From an uncultured Pelagibacteraceae bacterium (GTDB lineage: Bacteria > Pseudomonadota > Alphaproteobacteria > Pelagibacterales > Pelagibacteraceae), in assembly GCA_902627735.1 (NCBI GenBank), contig CACOKI010000011.1:1-39927 (forward strand): 39,927 bases of DNA, read 5' to 3'. Of this stretch, positions 25,271 through 32,644 are shown one piece after another. Position 1 is the first letter of the stretch. Every line of letters begins with the position of its first letter. Made by a program: the position numbers and the translations under genes. A model generated the notes under the pieces. That model worked only from the letters and a program-made list of their open reading frames with translations, made no database searches and was not told the origin of the DNA.

Positions 25271-25978
25271 TTGAAAGATATACCCAAAATAAGAAAATAT
25301 AGTCTTTACATTTTCTTTGTTCCTTTAATTGCTGTAAATATTTGTCTTTTAATAGTTATATATGGAGGAGATTTCTTAAAACATGGTGATGCATTAGGAG
25401 CTCCCACTTTTCCATATATAGATGGCGAAACATCAATAAGTAGAACTGCCAGAGTTTTTCCTAGTTATCTTGTATTTAAGCCATGTATGATTTTTACTGG
25501 TATCATTCTAATAAATTATTGGAATGCAAATTACAGGCTCATTTCTCAATTAGATCCAATTAACAATTACAAAAAACACTTTAGATTTTATGGAGTGGCG
25601 TCTGCAATTTTTATAATACTTCATGCAATTTTTTTAGGTATCAAATTTGACATTGATATTTACAAATTTTTTAGAAGATTCATTTTATTGGCATTTATTT
25701 TTTTTGAACTTGCCGCTCAAGCAATACTTGTGAGAAATCTTTATAAAATTAAAAATGATATTGAAAAATTGATTACAAAAAAAATTCTAAAAATAAAAAT
25801 TATCTTAGTTGCAATTTTGGTAATTGTAGCATTTGCATCTTTACCAATTTTAGGATCCTCAAATTATGTTAATTTCAAACATGCCTTAGAGTGGAATTAT
25901 TTAGTTGGGATTCTAACATTCTATTTGTTGAATTATTTTTTTTGGAGAAAAAATACCCAAAGTAATATTAGTCTATAA
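25271..25978 (+). CDS. Six-span membrane protein, possibly Frag1/DRAM/Sfk1-like
   Basis: A 235-aa polytopic protein with about six hydrophobic segments. After the first span there is a loop with [20 protein letters not shown], which resembles the conserved region of the Frag1/DRAM/Sfk1 family. No ATG is available near the start; TTG at 25271, 5 bp after the small basic gene, is the only good start. It overlaps the mnmA 3' end by 11 bp (convergent). Role unknown. Confidence 0.65.
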   Translation: MKDIPKIRKYSLYIFFVPLIAVNICLLIVIYGGDFLKHGDALGAPTFPYIDGETSISRTARVFPSYLVFKPCMIFTGIILINYWNANYRLISQLDPINNYKKHFRFYGVASAIFIILHAIFLGIKFDIDIYKFFRRFILLAFIFFELAAQAILVRNLYKIKNDIEKLITKKILKIKIILVAILVIVAFASLPILGSSNYVNFKHALEWNYLVGILTFYLLNYFFWRKNTQSNISL

Positions 25979-27089
25979 TCCATCCACCACCTAATACTTT
26001 AAAACCAAAGTTATCTTGATTGTAAAATACACAGGCTTGACCTGGAGAAATACCATCTTCTGGAACTTTTAACTCCACATAAGCTTTTTCATTATTCTTT
26101 TCTACATTAATTTTTGCTTTAAGAAGTTTTCCAGTGGATCTTACTTTGACAAAAATTTCTTTCTCAAATTCTTTTTTATCTACTAAAAAATTCAATCTAT
26201 TAAGAGTAATATCTTTTTTTCCAAGTTTTTCTCTAGGTCCAACTATTATTTCATTTTTTTCTGAATTTATTTTTAAAACATATAAAGGTTCTTTATCAGA
26301 AACTTTGATTCCTTTTCTCTGTCCAATGGTAAAATTTACTATTCCATCATGAACACCTATTACTTTTCCATCAAGATCTTTTATATTCCCTTTTTTTAGA
26401 GAGTCTGGTCTAAATTTTTCTATTACCGAAACATAATCTCCATTTGGCACAAAACAAATATCTTGACTGTCTGGTTTATCAGCAACGTTTAATTCTAATT
26501 TTTTAGCTATTTCTCTTGTTTCATTTTTCAACATTCCACCAAGAGGAAATCTTAAATAATCTAATTGTTCTCTTGATGTGTTGAATAAAAAATAACTTTG
26601 ATCTCTATTTTCATCAATTGCACGATACATGTTATTCTGACCATTAGATGTGATATTCTTTACATAATGTCCTGTTATCAATGCATCAGCGTTCAGATCT
26701 TTTGATACTTCAAATAAATCTTTAAATTTTACTGTTTGATTGCATTGAACACATGGTATGGGAGTTTCTCCTTTTGAATAACTATCAACAAAGTTATCTA
26801 TAACACCTTGTTTGAATTTATTTTGATAATACAAAATTTTATGTTCAATATTTAATTTATTTGCAACTCTTTTAGCATCCATGATGTCTTGACCTGAACA
26901 GCACTGTTTAGATGCAGCAACTTCTTTACCATCATCATAAAGCTTTAATGTTATACCAATAACATTATAACCCTCCCTTTTCATAATGCCTGCAACGGTT
27001 GAGGAATCAACTCCGCCAGACATAGCTACGACAACGGTTGTCTCTGATGGCTTTTTGTTTAATCCTATAGAATTTAATTCTTTATTCAT
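25968..27089 (-). CDS. mnmA: tRNA-specific 2-thiouridylase MnmA
   Basis: A 373-aa enzyme. The PP-loop SGGVDS is at 24-29, catalytic cysteine segment PCVQCN at 112-117 (Cys113/Cys116), and the second Cys212 in SQDICF; the C-terminal beta-barrel ([11 protein letters not shown]) follows. It thiolates U34 of tRNA-Lys, -Glu and -Gln. The frame is open to 27176, but the longer start would overlap the divergent DUF3553 gene, so ATG 27089 is preferred. Confidence 0.93.
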   Translation of the reverse strand: MNKELNSIGLNKKPSETTVVVAMSGGVDSSTVAGIMKREGYNVIGITLKLYDDGKEVAASKQCCSGQDIMDAKRVANKLNIEHKILYYQNKFKQGVIDNFVDSYSKGETPIPCVQCNQTVKFKDLFEVSKDLNADALITGHYVKNITSNGQNNMYRAIDENRDQSYFLFNTSREQLDYLRFPLGGMLKNETREIAKKLELNVADKPDSQDICFVPNGDYVSVIEKFRPDSLKKGNIKDLDGKVIGVHDGIVNFTIGQRKGIKVSDKEPLYVLKINSEKNEIIVGPREKLGKKDITLNRLNFLVDKKEFEKEIFVKVRSTGKLLKAKINVEKNNEKAYVELKVPEDGISPGQACVFYNQDNFGFKVLGGGWIID

Positions 27090-27130
27090 TTGGTGGTATT
27101 TATACTCATTTCTAATATAAGGTAAATTAA

Positions 27131-27307
27131 ATGATTTTTGATTTTGAACCAGGCGACAAAGTAATAAATCCCACAAATAAAGATTGGGGAATAGGTCAAG
27201 TTCAATCTATAATTAAAGGAAAAGTCACTGTTAATTTTCAAAATGTTGGAAAAAAAGTAATTAATGCAGAAAATATAGAATTAAAAAAAATATATGAATC
27301 AAATTGA
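27131..27307 (+). CDS. DUF3553 family small protein
   Basis: A 58-aa protein (starts [20 protein letters not shown], then [20 protein letters not shown]). The pattern of P-G-hydrophobic-V-x-x-P, DWG-x-GQVQS and VTVNFxxxGKxVI is that of DUF3553, a short alphaproteobacterial family with a single SH3/CarD-like beta-barrel. Nucleic-acid or polymerase binding is possible but unproven. It overlaps the start of cysQ by 14 bp, and both are probably one operon. Confidence 0.85.
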   Translation: MIFDFEPGDKVINPTNKDWGIGQVQSIIKGKVTVNFQNVGKKVINAENIELKKIYESN

Positions 27308-28067
27308 TATAGAAAAAGTTGTTAAAAATTTAATTGATACTTTTATAAATGCTGGAAAAATTTCTATAGAATTAAGAAATCAAGGTCTAAAAAAAGAAAT
27401 AAAATCAGATAACACTCCAGTGAGTAATGGTGATATAGAAGTAAATACTATTGTCACAAAAAAGATAAAAGAACTCACTCCAAATATTCCTGTAATCTCT
27501 GAAGAAACTTCAGAAAATAAATCTGTAAGTGATTTAAAAGATTTTTGGTTAATTGATCCAATTGATGGAACTTATGATTATATAAACAATCTTGAAGAGT
27601 TTACTATTAATGCAGGATTAATTTTGAATAAAAAACCTGCAGCCGGATTAATATATGCACCAGCTAAAAAAAGAATGTTTTATTCTTTTGGAGAAAACTC
27701 TTCTTATGAATTAATAAATAATAAACCAGTTAAACTAGAATGCTCAAATAATTTTGATAAAAATAAAATTAGATTTATTTCATACTCCAACAAGATTAAA
27801 CCAGAAATAGAAAAAATTCACAAAAAACTAAAAGTTAAAGAATGTATTAGAATGAAAAGCTCACTAAAATTTTGTGTCATAGCAGCAGGAGAATTTGATG
27901 GATATGTGGCAGACCCCAGAGCATACGAATGGGATATTGCTGCTGGACATGCAATTCTAAAACATGCCGGTGGCTCTGTTACAGATTTTGATAATAGAGA
28001 AATTCTATATGGAAAAAAAGGTTTCAAGAACCCAAGTTTAATTTTAAAAAGTAAAAATCTTTTATAA
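27294..28067 (+). CDS. cysQ: 3'(2'),5'-bisphosphate nucleotidase, inositol-monophosphatase family
   Basis: A 257-aa IMPase-superfamily enzyme. Metal ligands are visible: Glu70 in ISEET, Asp88 and Asp91 in DPIDGT, and the late Asp in YEWDIAAGHAIL (about 216). CysQ hydrolyses PAP formed during sulfate assimilation; plain inositol phosphatase is the alternative. Coupled to DUF3553 upstream (14-bp overlap) and to a 47-aa gene downstream (one-base overlap). Confidence 0.85.
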   Translation: MNQIDIEKVVKNLIDTFINAGKISIELRNQGLKKEIKSDNTPVSNGDIEVNTIVTKKIKELTPNIPVISEETSENKSVSDLKDFWLIDPIDGTYDYINNLEEFTINAGLILNKKPAAGLIYAPAKKRMFYSFGENSSYELINNKPVKLECSNNFDKNKIRFISYSNKIKPEIEKIHKKLKVKECIRMKSSLKFCVIAAGEFDGYVADPRAYEWDIAAGHAILKHAGGSVTDFDNREILYGKKGFKNPSLILKSKNLL

Positions 28068-28210
28068 TGGATGAACAATTAAGAATTATTTTAATAATCA
28101 TAATATCAGTTTCAATTTTTGGTCTTTTAGTTTTTGTATTTGTTAAAAACTATATCAAAAATAAAATAGATTATTTAGTTGAGAAGAATAAAAAAGATAA
28201 ATTAAAGTAA
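28067..28210 (+). CDS. 47-aa single-span membrane protein
   Basis: ATG 28067 shares one base with the cysQ stop (TAATG) and the frame runs to TAA 28208-28210. It has one hydrophobic helix (about 7-26, IILIIIISVSIFGLLVFVFV) followed by a Lys-rich cytoplasmic tail. Tight coupling to cysQ supports translation. Its 3' end overlaps the convergent recX by 9 bp. No family recognised. Confidence 0.6.
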   Translation: MDEQLRIILIIIISVSIFGLLVFVFVKNYIKNKIDYLVEKNKKDKLK

Positions 28211-28765
28211 CTTAATAATTTTTAAGTAATCTTCTTTATCTATATCCATAATCTTTTTAGAGGTTTCAAAATCAAAACCATTTCTAGCTAAAAGAGAAAT
28301 ATCTTTTTTATAGAATAAAGGTCTATTATCTTCTGTTCTTGCTGGCCCTATCCTTTTCTTTTTACAAAGCTTAATAGCAGAAAAAAAATCCTGATCAGAA
28401 TTTTCATCTGTAATCTTTTCTACAGTATCTTTAATAAACTCACTATTTATTCCTTTAGAGATTAAATAATTTCTGATTTTGTTAATGGATTTTCCTCTTT
28501 GAACCATACTTTTGGCCTTGCTTTCAGAATAAAATTTATCATTGATAAACTTACTTTTTTCTAAATCAGATAAAACCACATCGATTAAATTATTTACATC
28601 ATGTTTTTTCACATTTGTATTTGAATTTTTAAGATATTTTTTTAATAAATATGTTTTAAGTTGTTGTTTAGAAGGTGCATATTTTTCAACATAAGATAAT
28701 GCAAAGTTTCTCATTTCTTCCACAGTTCCTTGTAATGTTTTTTTCTTATTTCTTATAGGAATCAT
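28202..28765 (-). CDS. recX: RecX-family recombination regulator
   Basis: A 187-aa all-helical, Lys-rich protein with the tandem three-helix layout of RecX: ALSYVEKYAPSKQQLKTYL, then KSKFINDKFYSESKAKSMVQ (about 91-110, the SYLDDxxYA-like segment), then IRNYLISKGI. RecX binds RecA filaments and limits strand exchange. recA is not in the window. Sequence identity to model RecX proteins looks low, so the call rests on pattern and size. Confidence 0.75.
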   Translation of the reverse strand: MIPIRNKKKTLQGTVEEMRNFALSYVEKYAPSKQQLKTYLLKKYLKNSNTNVKKHDVNNLIDVVLSDLEKSKFINDKFYSESKAKSMVQRGKSINKIRNYLISKGINSEFIKDTVEKITDENSDQDFFSAIKLCKKKRIGPARTEDNRPLFYKKDISLLARNGFDFETSKKIMDIDKEDYLKIIKLL

Positions 28766-28793
28766 TAGTAGATTTAATATAATATATTTTTAA

Positions 28794-29267
28794 ATGATCG
28801 AAGAAATTTATAATTTTTTTACAATTGAAATGCTCTACTACTGGGTGAATTTAGGAGTTCTTCCGTTTTGGTTAATACTTATATTTTTTCCACAATCTAA
28901 TCTTTGTAGATTTTTTGTAACATCTATATTTCCAATATTTATATTGAGCGGTGCATATATTTTTATTCTTTATAAAGCTTACCTCAATTCTTTTGGTTTT
29001 GAGGGAAATTTTTCTCTTTATCTAGGGATATCGGATTTGACAGATTTATTTAATGATAACTACTTTCTCATGATGTTTTGGATACATTTTATATCTATTA
29101 ATCTATTTACAGGTGGTTGGATTGTAAAAGACTCACAAAAATTTTCTATAAATAAAATTCTTTTAATAATTCCACTCATTATAACATATCTAATAGGTCC
29201 TATAGGTTTATTTGTATATTGGTTGATAAGAATATTTCATTCCAAAAGTATAAATTTATATGACTAA
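28794..29267 (+). CDS. ABA4-like (DUF4281) membrane protein
   Basis: A 157-aa protein with four hydrophobic segments and the ABA4-like landmarks: an N-terminal LPFWLILIFFPQS, a central FxxMFWIHFISINLFTGGWIVKDS (about 93-116) and a final GPIGLFVYWLIR. The plant relative ABA4 acts in neoxanthin formation; the bacterial role is unknown. It overlaps the next gene by 8 bp (ATGACTAA). Confidence 0.75.
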   Translation: MIEEIYNFFTIEMLYYWVNLGVLPFWLILIFFPQSNLCRFFVTSIFPIFILSGAYIFILYKAYLNSFGFEGNFSLYLGISDLTDLFNDNYFLMMFWIHFISINLFTGGWIVKDSQKFSINKILLIIPLIITYLIGPIGLFVYWLIRIFHSKSINLYD

Positions 29268-29838
29268 ATTTATAGATTTTTACTTTGATTTTATTAGCCC
29301 ATATTCTTTTTTAGCTTATAAAAAAATTAAATTGTTAAAAGATATAAACATTAATTATAAACCAATATTGCTAGGTGGACTTCACAAACTTGGTGGAATA
29401 ACAGCTCCAGCTTTTAATGAACGCAAAATGAAAAATATGAAAAATGATTGTGAAATAATTGCGAAAAAAAATGATATTCAGTTTATTTGGAACAACAAGT
29501 TTCCTTTAAATTCATTATCGTTAATGAGGGGGTATCTTGCAATTTCGGATGAATATAAAGAAAATTATTTTAATACTTGTTTCAATGCTTATTGGAGAGA
29601 TAACATAGATATTTCTTTAGAAGAAAACTTAATTGAAATATTAAATAAATGTAAAATAGATAAGGGTCTATTTTTTAACAAAATCAAAGACGAAAAAATA
29701 AAAAATCAACTTAAAGAATTAACAAATCTTGCTTTTGATAAAAATGTATTTGGTGCACCAACTTTTATTGTTAATGATAAATTATTTTGGGGTCAAGATC
29801 GTTTGGATTATGCTTTAGATGAATATAACTCTATATAA
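29260..29838 (+). CDS. 2-hydroxychromene-2-carboxylate isomerase-like DsbA-fold protein
   Basis: A 192-aa thioredoxin-fold protein of the kappa-GST/HCCA isomerase family: FYFDFISPYSFLAYKKI at the N-terminus (Ser in place of a CxxC motif), and the FGAPTFIVNDKLFWGQDRLD segment near 163-182, with cis-Pro context. Glutathione-dependent isomerisation is expected. Its 3' end overlaps the convergent rhodanese gene by 8 bp. Confidence 0.85.
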   Translation: MTKFIDFYFDFISPYSFLAYKKIKLLKDININYKPILLGGLHKLGGITAPAFNERKMKNMKNDCEIIAKKNDIQFIWNNKFPLNSLSLMRGYLAISDEYKENYFNTCFNAYWRDNIDISLEENLIEILNKCKIDKGLFFNKIKDEKIKNQLKELTNLAFDKNVFGAPTFIVNDKLFWGQDRLDYALDEYNSI

Positions 29839-30214
29839 TTTTAAATTTACTTTGCTTGATTGATCCAAACCCACCATCTATATGAGATACTTTTTCAAAT
29901 CCCATATCTTTTAATGTTTTTGCAGCTAATGCTGATCTTAAACCACCAGCACAAAATAAAACCATTTCTTTATTTAAATCTAGTTTACCCTCTTTAAAAT
30001 AAATACTTTCTGGATCTAACCAAAATTCAAGCATACCTCTCGGTATATGATTAGCCCCTTCAACTTGACCTTCTTTTTGAAGCTCTCGAATATCTCTAAT
30101 ATCTATCAAATTACACTTATTATCACTTTGCATTTTATATGCTTCATCTGTAGAGATTGTTTTTATTTGTTCCAGAGCTTCAGAAACGAGAGATTGAGAT
30201 GATTTAATAGCCAT
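29831..30214 (-). CDS. Rhodanese-domain sulfurtransferase
   Basis: A 127-aa single rhodanese domain. Active-site loop CAGGLRS (in MVLFCAGGLRSALAAKTL, about 87-104) and the CH2A-like NLIDIRDIRELQKEGQVEGA segment are present. Cytoplasmic, no signal. It probably carries persulfide sulfur; a specific acceptor is not evident. Confidence 0.87.
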   Translation of the reverse strand: MAIKSSQSLVSEALEQIKTISTDEAYKMQSDNKCNLIDIRDIRELQKEGQVEGANHIPRGMLEFWLDPESIYFKEGKLDLNKEMVLFCAGGLRSALAAKTLKDMGFEKVSHIDGGFGSIKQSKFKII

Positions 30215-30252
30215 AATATTATAGATATTAATATCATAAATTGAAAAAAAAA

Positions 30253-31221
30253 ATGAAAAAAATTTTTATTAAAATTTGTAAATTTTTAGGTTTTGAGATT
30301 ATCGATCAAAATAATTTTAATTCTCCTACATTAAATAAAGAACTTAATGAAGATCTTTCAATTCTAAATAAAAAATCAATAATTTTACCATTAGGAGAAG
30401 TAAAGATTTCAAGAAAAGTAAGTTCTATTCTAATTATTTTAAGAATGAATACTGATATTGAAATTTGGGATCAAAATAAAAGAAGGCTTTTTGAAAAACC
30501 AAAAATTGAGTACTCCAAAAGATCGGTGAACTCATTAATTAAATCAATTAATTTTTGTCAAAAAAAATACCTAGATTTAAAAATTAATACAATAATTGTA
30601 GATGATAATTCAAATGAAGATAATTTAAGAATAATTAAAAAATTGACTGAAAATAATAATATTGAAATAATTAAATTAGACCATAATAAGTATAAATCAG
30701 TCATTAAAGAGCAAAAAAATAATGAAACCTTCTCTAACTTAGCAAGTTTATTACAAAGTTTTGAGATTGGAAAAGAAAGAGGTGAAGATTTAATTTTCTT
30801 TGTAGAAGACGACTACCTTCATTTTGAACCGATGTTAGAAGAGATGATATCGTCATATGAGAGAATATCTTCTCAAATTGAAAAGGATATTTTTATGTGT
30901 CCATCAGATTATCCATACCTATATATGACTAATGAAAAAACAAACATTCTTATTGGTAATAAAAGACATTGGAGAACTATCAATAAAAGTTTATGTACAT
31001 TTTTAACAAGTAAAAATCTTTTAGATAAATATTGGGAAAAATTAAATCAAAATTGTTTAGATCGACATGATCCATTTGAAAAATATATAAATGAAATTTA
31101 TGAAAAAGAGATATGTATTTCTCCATTAAAGAGTCTATCTCTTCACTTAACTAATGTTAATTCAAGCTACGGTCTTTCACCATTTATAAATTATAAAAAA
31201 CTATGGGATGAAAACAAATAA
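30253..31221 (+). CDS. GT-A-fold glycosyltransferase-like protein
   Basis: About 322 aa. A Lys/Asn-rich N-terminal region precedes a GT-A-like core: RSVNSLIKSINFCQKKYLDL, IIVDDNSNEDNLRIIKKL, and LIFFVEDDYLHFEPMLEEM, whose EDD suggests a metal-binding DxD equivalent. ATG 30253 is chosen over an in-frame TTG at 30241. It has no close neighbours in a sugar operon. Substrate unknown and family uncertain. Confidence 0.65.
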   Translation: MKKIFIKICKFLGFEIIDQNNFNSPTLNKELNEDLSILNKKSIILPLGEVKISRKVSSILIILRMNTDIEIWDQNKRRLFEKPKIEYSKRSVNSLIKSINFCQKKYLDLKINTIIVDDNSNEDNLRIIKKLTENNNIEIIKLDHNKYKSVIKEQKNNETFSNLASLLQSFEIGKERGEDLIFFVEDDYLHFEPMLEEMISSYERISSQIEKDIFMCPSDYPYLYMTNEKTNILIGNKRHWRTINKSLCTFLTSKNLLDKYWEKLNQNCLDRHDPFEKYINEIYEKEICISPLKSLSLHLTNVNSSYGLSPFINYKKLWDENK

Positions 31222-31226
31222 AAAAA

Positions 31227-31997
31227 TTAACTTGTTTCCTTCCTTAGCTGCTCTATTTTAATTTTTTTTTGTAAACTTCTACTTTGATCATATAAAAGGT
31301 TAAATTTAATTTTTTTATTTGTCTTAATTATTATTTTTTTTGCATTTCTTACTTCAGAGTTATCTGCAACAGCACTAATTGGTCTTTTTTTTGGATTTAG
31401 ATTTGAAATTATTATTCCTGATCTATCATTTATGATTTTTCCCTTCCATCTTCTTGGTCTAAAAGGGCTGATAGGTACAATTGATAATTTGTTTGAATTA
31501 AGACTTAATATAGGTCCATGGACGGAGAGATTATAAGCTGTACTACCTGCGGGAGTTGAAACTAGTGCTCCATCTGAAATTAATCTTTTAATTATTTGTT
31601 TTGATCCACAAGTGATTGAAAGTGATGCTGCTTGTCTACTTTGTCTTAAAACCGAAACCTCATTTATAGCAATATATCTTTTGGTTTGGTTTTTAATATT
31701 TTTAACAATCATTTCTAGAGGAGAGATTGTAATCATCTTTGCTTTTTGTAAATTTCTTATAATTTTTCCTTTTGCAAATTTATTCATTAAAAAACCGTAG
31801 TTTCCAGAGTTAATTCCATAATATAATTTATTATTTCCTTTATTTTTTTTTAAGGTTTGAAGCATAAAACCATCACCACCTATAACTATTGATAGTTTAT
31901 GAAAATTAATTTTCGACTTATTCAATTCATTTATTAAGATTGATTTAATTCTTAATGATTTTTTGTTTTTATCAGCAATAATTTGAATTTTTTTCAT
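31227..31997 (-). CDS. nadK: NAD kinase
   Basis: A 256-aa enzyme. GGDG is at 40-43 (IVIGGDGFML), with the NSGNYGFL and STPAGSTAYN signatures following; the length is normal. It phosphorylates NAD to NADP. The frame is open further upstream, but that part is tRNA-Leu; ATG 31997 starts only 5 nt after the tRNA CCA, leaving no normal leader once the tRNA is cut out. Expression probably depends on the tRNA-Leu promoter. Confidence 0.92.
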   Translation of the reverse strand: MKKIQIIADKNKKSLRIKSILINELNKSKINFHKLSIVIGGDGFMLQTLKKNKGNNKLYYGINSGNYGFLMNKFAKGKIIRNLQKAKMITISPLEMIVKNIKNQTKRYIAINEVSVLRQSRQAASLSITCGSKQIIKRLISDGALVSTPAGSTAYNLSVHGPILSLNSNKLSIVPISPFRPRRWKGKIINDRSGIIISNLNPKKRPISAVADNSEVRNAKKIIIKTNKKIKFNLLYDQSRSLQKKIKIEQLRKETS

Positions 31998-32002
31998 TTT
32001 AA

Positions 32003-32088
32003 TGGTGCCCTCGGCCAGACTCGAACTGGCACTCCGCAAGCGGCAAGGATTTTAAGTCCTTTGTGTCTACCAATTTCACCACGAGGGC
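32003..32088 (-). tRNA. tRNA-Leu (TAA anticodon), attachment target of island 2
   Basis: An 86-nt class II tRNA with acceptor stem GCCCTCG/CGAGGGC, anticodon loop CTTAAAA giving TAA, a long variable arm and an encoded CCA. Its 5' half is repeated exactly at 35697-35736. It is directly followed (5 nt) by nadK. Because it reads leucine UUA, the commonest Leu codon in such AT-rich genomes, it must be essential. Confidence 0.97.
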
Positions 32089-32089
32089 A
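32050..32089 (-). repeat. Direct repeat, island 2 end inside tRNA-Leu (5' half)
   Basis: Forty bases identical to 35697-35736. Read with the tRNA, they run from one base before the 5' end through the acceptor strand, D arm and 5' anticodon stem into the anticodon loop (ending CTTAAAA). The match stops at the anticodon 3' stem, which fits a crossover in the anticodon loop. Confidence 0.92.
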
Positions 32090-32106
32090 TTAATGAATTT
32101 CATGAG

Positions 32107-32135
32107 TATTTATGCTAATATTTATAATTGAACAA
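32107..32135 (-). promoter_or_regulatory. Candidate tRNA-Leu/nadK promoter supplied by island 2
   Basis: On the minus strand TTGTTC (plus 32130-32135) and TAAATA (32107-32112) are 17 bp apart, giving a start near 32100 and a leader of about 12 nt to tRNA-Leu. It lies inside the island, outside the repeat, so it came with the element. AT-rich sequence makes chance matches likely. Confidence 0.45.
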
Positions 32136-32172
32136 GATTAATAAGTAAATTTTTTTTATTTTATCTATCTGG

Positions 32173-32191
32173 CTTCTAGTTAGCTTCTAGT
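32173..32191 (+). repeat. 11-bp-phased direct repeats, tRNA-proximal end of island 2
   Basis: CTTCTAGT at 32173-32180 and 32184-32191, starting 11 bp apart; TCCTACA/TCCTAGA repeats (32194 and 32204) follow. The same octamer pair in the same orientation and spacing recurs at 35554-35572. Confidence 0.75.
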
Positions 32192-32211
32192 TATCCTACA
32201 AAATCCTAGAG

Positions 32212-32583
32212 TCAATCACTACACCAGGTAAATACATCTGCTTCAAATTTTATATCATTAAATTTAAGCAGTTGTTTGTATCTTTCTAATCTATGCTTTT
32301 TATCAAACTTAGTGAGGAAATTGTATATTTTATCATAATTTAATCCCTTCAGATCTGTTTTTTTTATATCTACATATTCTTCATAATCTAAACCACATAT
32401 AGAAAATTTTTTTTTAGGATCAATATGTTCTGAGTAGCTAATGGTGTCTTTACTCTCTTTTAATATATCATAATAATGAGCCACTTCATTATTTCTCTCA
32501 AAAAGATAATCTTTTTTGAAATCAAACAGTTCAAGTTGTTGCATATATTTGGAATTGTTAAAGTTAGAAATAAACTTTAACAA
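32212..32583 (-). CDS. 123-aa island 2 protein, unknown
   Basis: A charged, Lys/Asp/Tyr-rich soluble protein with no signal peptide or membrane span; features include HYYDILKESKDTISYSEHID and a C-terminal YNFLTKFDKKHRLERYKQLL helix. A second Met at 32544 could also be the start. It follows the restriction-modification gene after 61 bp on the same strand and is the only other cargo gene, so it may regulate or assist that enzyme, or serve the element. Family not recognised. Confidence 0.7.
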   Translation of the reverse strand: MLKFISNFNNSKYMQQLELFDFKKDYLFERNNEVAHYYDILKESKDTISYSEHIDPKKKFSICGLDYEEYVDIKKTDLKGLNYDKIYNFLTKFDKKHRLERYKQLLKFNDIKFEADVFTWCSD

Positions 32584-32644
32584 TAATTAATATAATTAGC
32601 AAAAATGGCAGAAGTTTGGTTGATCAATCAAAATATTAAAAAAT

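Noticed and set aside
27090..27176. Longer mnmA start with 29 extra residues
   Set aside because: It would overlap the divergent DUF3553 gene; MnmA begins close before the PP-loop.
31998..32039. Longer nadK start
   Set aside because: The extension is tRNA-Leu sequence read through; the family start fits ATG 31997.
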